In this document: positions 10,634-20,806 of the stretch, piece by piece
Layout of the letters: every line of letters starts with the position of its first letter
How positions within the stretch are numbered: position 1 is the stretch's first letter
Origin: Flavobacteriaceae bacterium
GTDB lineage: Bacteria; Bacteroidota; Bacteroidia; Flavobacteriales; Flavobacteriaceae
NCBI GenBank assembly: GCA_016744415.1
Contig: JADGEL010000002.1
Location: forward strand, 62,001-126,000
Length of the DNA stretch: 64,000 nucleotides
Direction: 5' to 3'
Notes under the pieces: generated by a model
What the model was told of the DNA's origin: nothing
The model's database searches: none
What the model saw: only the letters and a program-made list of their open reading frames with translations
Made by a program: the position numbers and the translations under genes

Positions 10634-11638
10634 TTATAAATTTATATCATCAAAATTTAAAAAATCCCATTTTGACAAATCTCTCTTTAGAGATTTACCC
10701 AAAACAGATTTATATTCACTTGCTAAAATACCATATCCCTTTGGTTTTTTTGTTTCCAAATCTAAAAAAGTAAGAACATCACCTTTCTTCAAATTTTTGT
10801 TTACAGCCAATGATTTTTCAAAAATTTGTTTCAATTCTTTAAATTGTGAATTATCATTCTTATTAATAGGATGCTGCATTGCCAATTCAATATTTTTGAC
10901 TGACTGTACAAGTTTACTCGTTTCTTTAATTGTTAATGATGATTTTGCATCAGGCCCATTAGATTCTTTATCAAATACCACATGAAACTCTAAAATTTCT
11001 GCACCTAATGTTGTTGCTGCAATACAAGCTTCGATTGATGAAGAATGATCAGAAAACCCAATAGGCACTCCGTATCTCTCTTTTAATTCTTGAATAACAT
11101 TTAATCCAAGTTGTTTAGGTTTTGTTGGATAAGATGTTGTGCATTGCAAAATTGAATACTCAACATTTCTATCATTTAAAAATTGCGTTGTCTTATCTAA
11201 TTCTTCAAAAGAACTCATGCCTGAAGATATAATGATTGGTTTACCTGTTTGAATTATTCTTTCCAATAACACAAAGTTATTGACTTCACCAGACCCAACT
11301 TTGTATCGATTTACGCTTACTTCTTCTAATAAATCAATAGCAGCATTACTAAATGGTGAGCTCATAAACTCAAGATCAACATCATCGCAATGCTTTTTAA
11401 TCTCTTTCCATTCATCTAAAGAAAACTCCATTCGTTTCCAATAATCAAAACGTGTTTTATCATCAGAAAATCGGACTCTAAAAGGCTCGTGTATGCTACT
11501 TTCTGCTTCAGCAATATGTGTTTGAAATTTTATAGCATTAACACCTGTTTTGGAAATAGCATCTATATATTCATGTACAATTTTTATATTACCATCATGT
11601 GCCTGCGCAATTTCTGCTATGATAAATGCTCTTCTCAT
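10634..11638 (-). CDS. neuB: N-acetylneuraminate synthase family protein
   Basis: FIIAEIAQAHDGNIKIVHEYIDAISKTGVNAIKFQTH; YKVGSGEVNNF; PIGFSDHSSSIEA; ends in a SAF-like region. Confidence 0.9.
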   Translation of the reverse strand: MRRAFIIAEIAQAHDGNIKIVHEYIDAISKTGVNAIKFQTHIAEAESSIHEPFRVRFSDDKTRFDYWKRMEFSLDEWKEIKKHCDDVDLEFMSSPFSNAAIDLLEEVSVNRYKVGSGEVNNFVLLERIIQTGKPIIISSGMSSFEELDKTTQFLNDRNVEYSILQCTTSYPTKPKQLGLNVIQELKERYGVPIGFSDHSSSIEACIAATTLGAEILEFHVVFDKESNGPDAKSSLTIKETSKLVQSVKNIELAMQHPINKNDNSQFKELKQIFEKSLAVNKNLKKGDVLTFLDLETKKPKGYGILASEYKSVLGKSLKRDLSKWDFLNFDDINL

Positions 11639-12288
11639 TACTTTTTTTTTCTTGCTACTAACCCATAGCTCATTCCAACTGCTAAAGGGTTTCTTCGTTC
11701 AATTACTTTTTCTACTTGTAATTTGAACCAATCCTTTATCGATGTCGCTTTTCTCTCTTGATAAGTTGTATCAATAATTGCATATTCTAATACTTCAAAA
11801 CCAACAGATTCTAAAAAATGTTGTACAATATGTTCCCAAGGTGTAAAAACATGATACTCTTCTAAATGCTTTTTTTGAAAAGCATATAGTGTTCCTTTTA
11901 AAAGTAAATGAATTCTATTCTTACTCGACTGTGGATTTGGAGTCGTTAAAATTAAAACACCATTGCTTTCTATATGATTTGCAATATTTTGAAGTGATAG
12001 TAAAGGGTTTGGCAAATGCTCTAATACTTCTAAAAAAATAGCAACTCCTGCTTTATTAGAATTTTCTGGAACAGGATTATTCAAATTCCATTCAATTGAA
12101 ATATCCATTTTTTTATAGTAATCAAATGGCTGCCAATGAGCTCCAAGGCTTTCAATTTTATCTTTCATGTGCCCATATCCACTACCAATATCACTAACTA
12201 TGGTATTTGGAGAATTTGGGTAGTACTTATCCAGCATTTCATTTGCAAAAGATGCCCTATCAATGTATGTGTTTACTCTGGTTTCCAA
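11638..12288 (-). CDS. Class I SAM-dependent methyltransferase
   Basis: IVSDIGSGYGHMKDKIESLG; FLEVLEHLPNPLLSLQNI. Confidence 0.82.
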   Translation of the reverse strand: METRVNTYIDRASFANEMLDKYYPNSPNTIVSDIGSGYGHMKDKIESLGAHWQPFDYYKKMDISIEWNLNNPVPENSNKAGVAIFLEVLEHLPNPLLSLQNIANHIESNGVLILTTPNPQSSKNRIHLLLKGTLYAFQKKHLEEYHVFTPWEHIVQHFLESVGFEVLEYAIIDTTYQERKATSIKDWFKLQVEKVIERRNPLAVGMSYGLVARKKK

Positions 12289-13172
12289 TATATTTTGGGG
12301 TTATTTATTTTTTCAAAAGCAATGAACTCTTTAAAGCTTAGCGCCTTTCTACTATTACTAATTCTTGGCAAATTAATCAACAAATCAAATATAGCCAAAA
12401 ATATTGCCAATGTTGCTTTAAAATTTCCTTTAAAAACCTTTGATTTTAATTGTATCCAAAGAGAATATAAAAATCGTTTTGGCACTACTTTTAATGGATA
12501 AAACAGTAAATACAAATACCATCCAGAGCGCAATGATCTTCGCAATCTTTGTACATAATCAGTTTTGTTTTTTCTTTCTTTAACTTCTACTCTATGCTGT
12601 ACAAATAGTTGTGGGTGATATTGTATCTTCCAATCCTTTTTAAACAATTTAAAAGATGCAAACTCTTCTTCTCCATAAAACACAAACCAATCTGGGTAAT
12701 TTGGAATATCATTCCAAGCCTTCATATTCCATATATGACCACAACCAACAAAGCCATTCACTTGCTCAATTTTTTCATTTGTTTCAGTTTGTTTTGGCAA
12801 TTGTTTTCCCCAAAATATTCTGCAAGCTATCACTCCACAATTTGGGTTTTCAATAAAATGACTTTCAATAATTTCTAAAGGATGCTCTGTTATAAAATGC
12901 GCATCATCATCTAAAGAAATTGCATATTTAGCAGTTGTTAAATTTAGTAACCGATTTCTGCTATAAATTAAACCTTTACTTTTTGGATTTGAAATTAGTT
13001 GAATACTTGGATAATTTTCTTTAATAAATTTTGAAGTCTTATCAATAGACCCATCATCACAAATAATACATTCTACATCTTTATGCTGAATTAAATGATT
13101 GATTTTTTGAAGTGTAAACTTCAAATCTTCTATTCTATTTTTTGTAGTTATGAGTATGGAAAATGTCTTCAT
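12273..13172 (-). CDS. Glycosyltransferase family 2
   Basis: FSILITTKNRIEDLKFTLQ; CIICDDGSIDKT; ISLDDDAHF. Confidence 0.9.
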   Translation of the reverse strand: MKTFSILITTKNRIEDLKFTLQKINHLIQHKDVECIICDDGSIDKTSKFIKENYPSIQLISNPKSKGLIYSRNRLLNLTTAKYAISLDDDAHFITEHPLEIIESHFIENPNCGVIACRIFWGKQLPKQTETNEKIEQVNGFVGCGHIWNMKAWNDIPNYPDWFVFYGEEEFASFKLFKKDWKIQYHPQLFVQHRVEVKERKNKTDYVQRLRRSLRSGWYLYLLFYPLKVVPKRFLYSLWIQLKSKVFKGNFKATLAIFLAIFDLLINLPRISNSRKALSFKEFIAFEKINNPKIYWKPE

Positions 13173-14425
13173 AAACTTAAAGAATTAATTATCTCTTCTA
13201 AATGAGAAGGTGAAACATAATGCTCTAAATCTTTTCTGCCTAATTTTAAATTTTTTGATTTTTTTAACCAACTCTCATATAAATTTTGAATGAGTTCTGC
13301 AATTTCATTTACATTATCTACATCTGTATGATATAAATAATCGATACCCAACAACCGTTTTACTTCACTATTTTCTGGTGACAGTAATAAAATTGGTTTG
13401 TTTGCCATAACACAATGTGGGAATTTTCCTGGTAAAAATGGACTTACATCTGCTTTAGATTCTAAAATAATATTTACTGAGGTGTTCTTTTGTAGATGAT
13501 AAACTTCATCAAAAGGAACATTTTCATTACTAATATATAATTCTGTAAGTTGCTTATTGTATGAAAATAACATTTCTTTATGGTAGCTCGCATTACCTAA
13601 CAATATCAATTTGGCATCTTTCTTTGCTATAGGGTTATTTGTTATAAATAACTGAAATCCATCAATCAATCCTTTGGGCGATCGTTGTTTCATCAAATTA
13701 CCTGCGTGTAACAGGTTAAACTTATTTTCATTAAAATAAGAAGGAAAAGGCTTCATATCATATTCTACCTCAAAATTTTGATGCGGAATTACAACTCCAG
13801 TTTTTAAAAAATTAGGGAAATAACCGCCCATCCATTCTTTTAATAATTGGCTAGGAAATCCTGAATACTTCGCTTTTTCTGAGACATTTTTAAAAAATAA
13901 TTCTTTTTTCTTATGCCCAGGCTCAAACCAATCATATGGTTTTGGGTAGCAATGGAATGGATAAGGATCGTGCACATACGCTAACCACTTCTTATGCAAT
14001 TGTGGTAATTTAAACAGTGCATAGTGCGGTCTAAAACTAGCACCTTTACTTAATGTGATAACCAAGTTAACATCTGAAAATTCATCTTTGACAAATGATT
14101 TAATACTATATATATCGTTGAAAAAAGTAAAAGAAAATCCAAATATATTTTCTAACGGTTTGGAAAAATTAATTTTAAATATTCGCTGAGTCACACGTTG
14201 TAATCTGCTTAAAAAATACAAAATCCCTTTTTTTTCTTTGATTGAAAAGCAATCAATATTTTCTATTTGAATTTCTTTTCTTGTGTAATGATAAACTGAA
14301 ATTTGATATCCTATCTTATGCAAATTTTGGATCAAAGCAACATTGGCCTTAGAGCCACTACTATCATCTACATCAATAGACTCAACAATTATTACTATCT
14401 TTTTTGACATTATTAAACTTACCAA
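13169..14425 (-). CDS. Glycosyltransferase (GT-B/GT4-like)
   Basis: VIIVESIDVDDSSGSKANVALIQNLHKIGYQISVYHYT; FNLLHAGNLMKQRSPKGLIDGF. Confidence 0.75.
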   Translation of the reverse strand: MVSLIMSKKIVIIVESIDVDDSSGSKANVALIQNLHKIGYQISVYHYTRKEIQIENIDCFSIKEKKGILYFLSRLQRVTQRIFKINFSKPLENIFGFSFTFFNDIYSIKSFVKDEFSDVNLVITLSKGASFRPHYALFKLPQLHKKWLAYVHDPYPFHCYPKPYDWFEPGHKKKELFFKNVSEKAKYSGFPSQLLKEWMGGYFPNFLKTGVVIPHQNFEVEYDMKPFPSYFNENKFNLLHAGNLMKQRSPKGLIDGFQLFITNNPIAKKDAKLILLGNASYHKEMLFSYNKQLTELYISNENVPFDEVYHLQKNTSVNIILESKADVSPFLPGKFPHCVMANKPILLLSPENSEVKRLLGIDYLYHTDVDNVNEIAELIQNLYESWLKKSKNLKLGRKDLEHYVSPSHLEEIINSLSL

Positions 14426-15018
14426 TTAGTTCTCCAATCAATATCCTTTTTAATTACTTTCGAAGGGTTTCCGAGAATTATTGTTTTAGATTCGTTAAAC
14501 TGACCCATAACTACACTTCCTAAACCTACTAAATTTATAGATTCTATTTTTACTCCTGGTGCAATTTTAGTAGACGAACCAATATAGATATTATCTTTAA
14601 TTACAATTGACAAATCTTTTTTTGTCTTTGTCTGAATTGAACCATGAGTCCAAAATTGACTCTCTTTTCCTGCAATCCAAGTGTTATTTCCTATTGATAT
14701 ATCATTCCATAGATCAAAATAATGGTTATTGATAATTCGTGAATTATTTCCAATTTTAAAATTTCCCTTTCCTAAAAAAGAATTTTCCGAATGAATTTTA
14801 GTGCTATTTCCTATATTAATCTGATTGCAAGAAAAGTTATTCCTATCAGCAATAAATACATCATCACCAATAAAAACATTCTTACAATTTATCATTGCTT
14901 TCCCAATTTTAACATTTTTACCGATTTTATAACCAAATAGATTTTTAAAAAGAAGTACTTTCAAAAAAGAACTTGGAATGTATTTAATAATTTTTAAACA
15001 ATAAACCTTTACTTTCAT
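14419..15018 (-). CDS. Left-handed beta-helix (hexapeptide repeat) acyltransferase
   Basis: Hexapeptide pattern: KIGKNVKIGKAMINCKNVFIGDDVFIAD...IGSSTKIAPGVKI...VGLGSVVMG...ILGNPSKVIKK. Confidence 0.88.
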   Translation of the reverse strand: MKVKVYCLKIIKYIPSSFLKVLLFKNLFGYKIGKNVKIGKAMINCKNVFIGDDVFIADRNNFSCNQINIGNSTKIHSENSFLGKGNFKIGNNSRIINNHYFDLWNDISIGNNTWIAGKESQFWTHGSIQTKTKKDLSIVIKDNIYIGSSTKIAPGVKIESINLVGLGSVVMGQFNESKTIILGNPSKVIKKDIDWRTNW

Positions 15019-15019
15019 A

Positions 15020-16123
15020 TCACTCTAAAGATTCAATAAAATTAATGATTTGCGTTGAAGCGTCTCCATTTCCGTAAGGGTTTGTATTATGCAACAAATC
15101 AACATTTGGGTTTAATAATTCAGTAGTCTTCTCAACAATTTTAGACGTATCTGTTCCTACTAAAAATGAACAACCAGATTGAATTCCTTCATCACGCTCA
15201 GTCGTATTTCTTGTAACCAATACCGGAATATGTAATGATGGCGCTTCTTCTTGAATTCCACCAGAATCTGAAATAATTAAAGATGATTTACTCATCAACC
15301 AAACAAAAGATGGATAGTCTAATGGAGCAATCAAGTGAATGTTATCAATGCCTGATAGCATCTCATACACTACCTTTTGTACATTCGGATTCAAATGAAC
15401 TGGATATATAATTTCTATTTCCTTATTTCTAGAAATTTCTAAAATTGCAGTACATATACTTTTAAAACCTTGACCAAAGCTTTCACGCCGATGCCCCGTA
15501 ACCAATAATACTTTTTTATTAAAATTAAATTGTTGCTTTAAATTTTCAATTGTTGTATTTGTAAAACCAGTCTTTATTTTATCTAGGGTAATAAACAATG
15601 CATCAATTACTGTATTTCCTGTAACAACAACTTTAGCAGCATCTACATCTTCATTCAATAAGTTTTGTCTTGCTTTGTGTGTTGGCGCAAAATGATAATC
15701 TGCAATTCTACCTGTGATTTGCCTATTTAACTCTTCTGGAAATGGTGAAAGCTTGTTATATGTTCGTAAACCTGCTTCTATATGTGCAACTTTAATATTT
15801 CTATGAAATGCTGCCAAAGCAACCATAGATGATGTTGTAGTATCTCCATGTACCAAAACCAAATCGAAATTTTCTTCGTCAAAAACTTTATCAATTTCGT
15901 TTAAGATACTTGCACTCAATCCATTTAACCCTTGATTTGGCTTCATTAAATCTAAATCATAATCTGGAAATAATTGAAAAAAATTCAATACTTGATCTAG
16001 CATTTCACGATGCTGTGCTGTAACACATAGTTTATACGGAATGTTTCGCTTTTTTAATTCCAAACAAATTGGAGCCATTTTAATAGCTTCAGGTCTTGTG
16101 CCAAAACATATGAGGAGTTTCAA
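15020..16123 (-). CDS. wecB: UDP-N-acetylglucosamine 2-epimerase (non-hydrolysing)
   Basis: ICFGTRPEAIKMAPICLELK, VHGDTTTSSMVALAAFHRNIKVAHIEAGLRTY, SDSGGIQEEAPSLHIPVLVTRNTTERDEGI. Confidence 0.95.
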   Translation of the reverse strand: MKLLICFGTRPEAIKMAPICLELKKRNIPYKLCVTAQHREMLDQVLNFFQLFPDYDLDLMKPNQGLNGLSASILNEIDKVFDEENFDLVLVHGDTTTSSMVALAAFHRNIKVAHIEAGLRTYNKLSPFPEELNRQITGRIADYHFAPTHKARQNLLNEDVDAAKVVVTGNTVIDALFITLDKIKTGFTNTTIENLKQQFNFNKKVLLVTGHRRESFGQGFKSICTAILEISRNKEIEIIYPVHLNPNVQKVVYEMLSGIDNIHLIAPLDYPSFVWLMSKSSLIISDSGGIQEEAPSLHIPVLVTRNTTERDEGIQSGCSFLVGTDTSKIVEKTTELLNPNVDLLHNTNPYGNGDASTQIINFIESLE

Positions 16124-16128
16124 TATTT

Positions 16129-17052
16129 TTATTTTTTAATTATATTTTTATAAATCTTCCAAACAGGAAATAGCATAAATCTGAATTGTAAATATAACGC
16201 TTCAGAAAAACTTATTTCTCTTTTTTCTAAAATATGATTTAATAATTTTTTATCTCTAAAATGTATAGATAAACCTACAAAATAATTAAATAAATATTTT
16301 GATAATAAATTTTTTGATGTCAAATTATCTACAATCAACCTTATAGCATCTTTTTTAGAATTTACTCGTACTGGATTTGCTTTCCAAAACTCTCCTGTAT
16401 TGGAATTTAGGTGTTTTTTATTATAGTATAAAACTTTATCTATATGTGCACCATTAACATTCGTGCTTAATATTCGTTGATACAGTTCCCATTCTTCTGC
16501 ATATTGCAAATTTTCATTAAATGTATTCTTTTCAAAACATTTCTTTTTCCACATTACGGTACAAGATGCCAAAGAATATGCTCCTGTAATCATATCTTCT
16601 AGCGTATTGTTTCTATTTGATGTTATTGCATAATCCTTACTAAAATCAAAACTATCTGTATTAAAGTCTCCTTCAAAAGACTTTTTAACATATGAGCAGT
16701 AATCAACATTACTATTAGTAATAGTACTTGTACAAATTTTTAAATTATCTGGATGCACCAGATCATCATCATCAAAAAAAATGATGGTATCTCCTGTAGC
16801 TAAAGACAAACCATAATTTCTACTTCCAGGCAATCCCTTTTTATAATTGTCTGTTCTAGAATAATATTTAAATCTAAAATCTTTATCTAAAATTGGTAAG
16901 ATGACTTCTTTGGTATTGTCTGTTCCTCCATCATCAACTATAATACACTCCCAATTGGTATGCGTTTGGTTTTGGATAGAAAGTAACGACTCTACAATAA
17001 AATGTGCTCTATTGTAGGTTGCCATGATTATAGATATTTTCAACTCGCTCAT
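16129..17052 (-). CDS. Glycosyltransferase family 2
   Basis: ISIIMATYNRAHFIVESLLSIQNQTHTNWECIIVDDGGTDNT; IFFDDDDLV. Confidence 0.92.
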   Translation of the reverse strand: MSELKISIIMATYNRAHFIVESLLSIQNQTHTNWECIIVDDGGTDNTKEVILPILDKDFRFKYYSRTDNYKKGLPGSRNYGLSLATGDTIIFFDDDDLVHPDNLKICTSTITNSNVDYCSYVKKSFEGDFNTDSFDFSKDYAITSNRNNTLEDMITGAYSLASCTVMWKKKCFEKNTFNENLQYAEEWELYQRILSTNVNGAHIDKVLYYNKKHLNSNTGEFWKANPVRVNSKKDAIRLIVDNLTSKNLLSKYLFNYFVGLSIHFRDKKLLNHILEKREISFSEALYLQFRFMLFPVWKIYKNIIKK

Positions 17053-18056
17053 ACTAGGAGGCAGTTTTTAATATAATTTAGAGTTGTTTTTTTACTAAAT
17101 AATTTGTGAAATAATAACGATTTATCCTTCATTATTACTTCTACTAAAGTTTTAATATTGTGATTTTCACAATCATTAATTAATTGATTTCTAACAATTA
17201 AACGCAAACCTGATTTTAATTCATTTAATTCTCTATTACCTACAAATTTCGTTAAATCGTTCATTAATATATTCTTATTTTTAAAATACTCAAACACCGA
17301 AATATTTTTACCGAGTAAGTTTTCTACACAAAAAGATTTTGTTATTTTATTCCAAGACATTTCAATAGATAACTTATCAAACATTTCTATTGCGGCTAGC
17401 TTATATTTATTTCTTTGTGATATATCTTTAGCAATTTTTGAAGTTAAACTATTATGATGCAGCCTATATTTATAAAGGCTTTCTTTTAAGTGAAAAAAAT
17501 TGAACTTTAAACTTGCTCTCAACCAAAAATCATAATCTTCTAATAAAAACAAAGAAGTATCAAAACCTTTGAGAGTTTCAAATACCATTTTTTTATACAT
17601 AAATGATGCTCCAATTTTATTACCAAACAGTAAATGTTCTGTTGGTCCAGCAGTATGCATTCTTTTTAAACTACTATCAGTATGAATAATATCATAGTTA
17701 GAATAAACCACATCTGCTTTATTCTTTTTTAGGCTTTGTAGATGTCTTTCAAGAAAATCATTTTTTAAAATGTTGTCATCAGATGTCCATGTAATATAGT
17801 TTCCTTTAGCAGCATTATGGCCTATATTTAAACTTGCTGGTAATTTCTTATTCTCTTTATTATCTATGACAATTATTCTTGAGTCTTTTAAAGCATAACT
17901 ATTAGCAATATTCAATGACTCATCTGTTGAACAATCATTTACTACTATTAATTCATAGTTTTTATACGACTGATTTAAACAGCTTTCTATTGCTTCTGCT
18001 AAAAAAGGCTCTCCATTGTACACGGGTAATATGATGCTAATTAATTCATTAGTCAT
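17049..18056 (-). CDS. Glycosyltransferase family 2
   Basis: ISIILPVYNGEPFLAEAIESCLNQSYKNYELIVVNDCSTDES; ITWTSDDNIL. Confidence 0.92.
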   Translation of the reverse strand: MTNELISIILPVYNGEPFLAEAIESCLNQSYKNYELIVVNDCSTDESLNIANSYALKDSRIIVIDNKENKKLPASLNIGHNAAKGNYITWTSDDNILKNDFLERHLQSLKKNKADVVYSNYDIIHTDSSLKRMHTAGPTEHLLFGNKIGASFMYKKMVFETLKGFDTSLFLLEDYDFWLRASLKFNFFHLKESLYKYRLHHNSLTSKIAKDISQRNKYKLAAIEMFDKLSIEMSWNKITKSFCVENLLGKNISVFEYFKNKNILMNDLTKFVGNRELNELKSGLRLIVRNQLINDCENHNIKTLVEVIMKDKSLLFHKLFSKKTTLNYIKNCLLV

Positions 18057-18060
18057 TAAT

Positions 18061-18984
18061 TCAAAACTTAGATTTAATCTTACTTAATATATTATAATAA
18101 AAAGCGATGACTGGTAAATTTCTCCAAATTTGTCGGTTAAAAAACAATCTATTTTCATCAATAAGCTCTGGGTATTTGAACTTTGTTTTAATATACATCT
18201 GCTCTTTAGCTCTTTTTACGAACAATGAATCATCTTCTGCTATTCTGTTTACTAAATAGCTATTTATCATTTTCCAACTTTCTATTGCTGCTTTATTTTT
18301 TGCATAACTATCAAAAGTACTTGTATTATCACCATTATTAAATCTGTAATAGGCAACTGCTTTAGGCTCATACATTATTGATGAACAATTTAATAATACT
18401 CTACAAAAAAACTCTCCATCTTGGTTTATTATTAAGTCTTCATTCCAAAAGCCTGCTTCAATTATCACCTCTCTTTTCGTTAAGTATACATGAGAAGGAA
18501 AATAACCTCCATGTTTTCCAAAACTATCAAATAAACTTTTAGCACTATTATAATTATTATAATAGTGTTGATTTTCTTTAACTACTGCATCATTTAAATT
18601 CTTTTCAAATCTCCCCCATTTACAAGTAGCAATATCTCCATTATTTTGTGCTAACAATAAAACCTGATCTTCTAACTTGTTTTTAGAGATTAAATCGTCC
18701 GAATCAATAAATTGAATATATTTTCCTTTGCACAGCTCAAAACCAAAATTACGACATGCATTGGCTCCTTTTGGTCTATCATCTGGTCTGTGATAAAATT
18801 TAAATCGACTATCCTTATTACAAAACTCAGCTAAAACTTTAGATGTATTGTCAGTAGAACGATCATCCACCACAATACATTCCCAATTTGTATAGGCTTG
18901 CGTCAAAACAGAATCTAAGGTTTCCTTGATTAAGTGTGCTCTGTTATATACTGGAATTATGATAGAAATTAATGGGGTTTTCAT
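18061..18984 (-). CDS. Glycosyltransferase family 2
   Basis: ISIIIPVYNRAHLIKETLDSVLTQAYTNWECIVVDDRSTDNT; IQFIDSDDLI. Confidence 0.92.
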   Translation of the reverse strand: MKTPLISIIIPVYNRAHLIKETLDSVLTQAYTNWECIVVDDRSTDNTSKVLAEFCNKDSRFKFYHRPDDRPKGANACRNFGFELCKGKYIQFIDSDDLISKNKLEDQVLLLAQNNGDIATCKWGRFEKNLNDAVVKENQHYYNNYNSAKSLFDSFGKHGGYFPSHVYLTKREVIIEAGFWNEDLIINQDGEFFCRVLLNCSSIMYEPKAVAYYRFNNGDNTSTFDSYAKNKAAIESWKMINSYLVNRIAEDDSLFVKRAKEQMYIKTKFKYPELIDENRLFFNRQIWRNLPVIAFYYNILSKIKSKF

Positions 18985-19064
18985 AATTAAAATGGTGCTT
19001 TTTTGTAAAAATACTATTTTACAATGGTTATAAAAAACATCTCTTGCTTGTCAATTATAACTTT

Positions 19065-20009
19065 TCATTTAAAAGTCAATTTTAGTATTCTTTTAATTGA
19101 ATAATAGGGTTGAATCACAACAAAACTATATTTTAATAAAAGTGGATTGCTAATAATTTCTTTTAAAGTAAAAAATATTAGTTTTAACTCCCCTTTTCTA
19201 TCAGGACAAGTTTTTTTAAAACAGGCAGTTTTTTTATTCCAAATTAGTTTTAATCTATTTGAAGGTATGTTATTTCTAACACCCCATTTAAATAATGATT
19301 GATACATCATCAAAATATTATTTTTATATAGATCCTTTTTATCAAAAACATTATTACCATGTACTCCTCTTACTGCAACTGGTGTTTCAATAATGCCACT
19401 AACAAGCTTCCCTTTCATTGCCATCTTACACCACAACTCAGTATCTTCTGCTACTTTTAAATCTTCATTAAACAAACCAATCTGTTTAAATAAACCTCTT
19501 TTAACAGTTAATCCATCTCCCGAAAACCAACCTTTTTCACCAAATGGAGCCATGTTTTCAAAAAGTTTTTCAGGCTCTACAAACTCTTTAATTGTTGTTA
19601 AATTTAACCATTCTGCCCTTTCTCCTACATAATCTTCATAGTAGCAAGCTCCTATTGCATTATAAACCCCATCAATAAAATTATCGTTTTCTAAAATAAC
19701 TAAATCATTGTTAAATCTATTGGAGAGATAAAAATCATCTGCATCTAAAAATGCAATATACTTTTGTTTTGCATTATTTAACCCTAAATTTCGTGTTGCG
19801 GAACGACCTTGATTTTTATTATCCGAATGTTGTAATGCTATTATTCTTTTATCTTTTTTTTTCCACTCTAAAATTATTTGCCAAGAATCATCATCACTCC
19901 CATCATCAATTAAAATATATTCTTTAACCTCTTTTTGTGACAAAACTGATTCAATCGTTTTATTAAGAAAACGAGAAGCATTAAAAACTGGTGTTATTAC
20001 AGAAATCAT
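19065..20009 (-). CDS. Glycosyltransferase family 2
   Basis: ISVITPVFNASRFLNKTIESVLSQKEVKEYILIDDGSDDDS; IAFLDADDFYL. Confidence 0.92.
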   Translation of the reverse strand: MISVITPVFNASRFLNKTIESVLSQKEVKEYILIDDGSDDDSWQIILEWKKKDKRIIALQHSDNKNQGRSATRNLGLNNAKQKYIAFLDADDFYLSNRFNNDLVILENDNFIDGVYNAIGACYYEDYVGERAEWLNLTTIKEFVEPEKLFENMAPFGEKGWFSGDGLTVKRGLFKQIGLFNEDLKVAEDTELWCKMAMKGKLVSGIIETPVAVRGVHGNNVFDKKDLYKNNILMMYQSLFKWGVRNNIPSNRLKLIWNKKTACFKKTCPDRKGELKLIFFTLKEIISNPLLLKYSFVVIQPYYSIKRILKLTFK

Positions 20010-20792
20010 TTAGATACCTAATTTTATTAAAATGTTATCAATTTTATTTGCTAACCTTATAATTAATCTTTTAGATTGTCTAAAATCTATATGAATTTCT
20101 TTCTCAATCAATAATTCTTTAATAACGAAAGGTGCAATTTTCATATAAAATTGGCTTCTCTCATTCTCTCTTTTCTTAATAAATTTATTGTCTGAAGATA
20201 TACCTGTGCCATCGTATAAAACTATTGGGAAATTTAAATGTCTATAACTAGCTTTATCAATTAGAATTGCTTTATTATAAAAAACCCAATCCGAAATTAT
20301 TGAATAACTTTCATCAAATTTCATGTTTTTAAATAAAATTTTTTTATGAAAGATCGCTTGATGTGTTATTGTAAATTGCAAACATTTTTTTGCATCAAGC
20401 ACATTAGGCATTTTTTTATAAATAGGTTTTTCTTCACGTCCTGTTATCCAAGCATCTCCATAAACAATATCTTCTATTGGGTTAGATGAGATAAAATCAT
20501 TCAACACACTTTCATTATTTAAGCTATCTCCACTATTTAAGAATAATAAATATTCTCCTTTTGCTTTTTCAACACCCTTATTCATTGCATTATAAACCCC
20601 TTTGTCAGGTTCACTTATCCAATAACTAAAATCATTATTATATTTTGCTATTATCTCTTTACTACCATCTCTACTATCACCATCAATTATAATGTACTCA
20701 AAGTTTTTATAGGTTTGTGACAATACACTTTTAATGGTGTCTTCTAAACCAATTACATTATTTAAGTTAATTGTGATAATTGTTATTTTCAT
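20010..20792 (-). CDS. Glycosyltransferase family 2
   Basis: ITIITINLNNVIGLEDTIKSVLSQTYKNFEYIIIDGDSRDGSKEII...YWISEPDKGVYNAMNKGVEKAKGEYLLFLNSGDSL. Confidence 0.92.
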   Translation of the reverse strand: MKITIITINLNNVIGLEDTIKSVLSQTYKNFEYIIIDGDSRDGSKEIIAKYNNDFSYWISEPDKGVYNAMNKGVEKAKGEYLLFLNSGDSLNNESVLNDFISSNPIEDIVYGDAWITGREEKPIYKKMPNVLDAKKCLQFTITHQAIFHKKILFKNMKFDESYSIISDWVFYNKAILIDKASYRHLNFPIVLYDGTGISSDNKFIKKRENERSQFYMKIAPFVIKELLIEKEIHIDFRQSKRLIIRLANKIDNILIKLGI

Positions 20793-20806
20793 TTAAATAA
20801 AAAAAA

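Noticed and set aside
18543-18567. 25-nt palindrome cactattataat-t-attataatagtg in a GT2 gene
   Set aside because: Arises from tandem Tyr/Asn codons (HYYNNYNS) in AT-rich DNA; likely chance.
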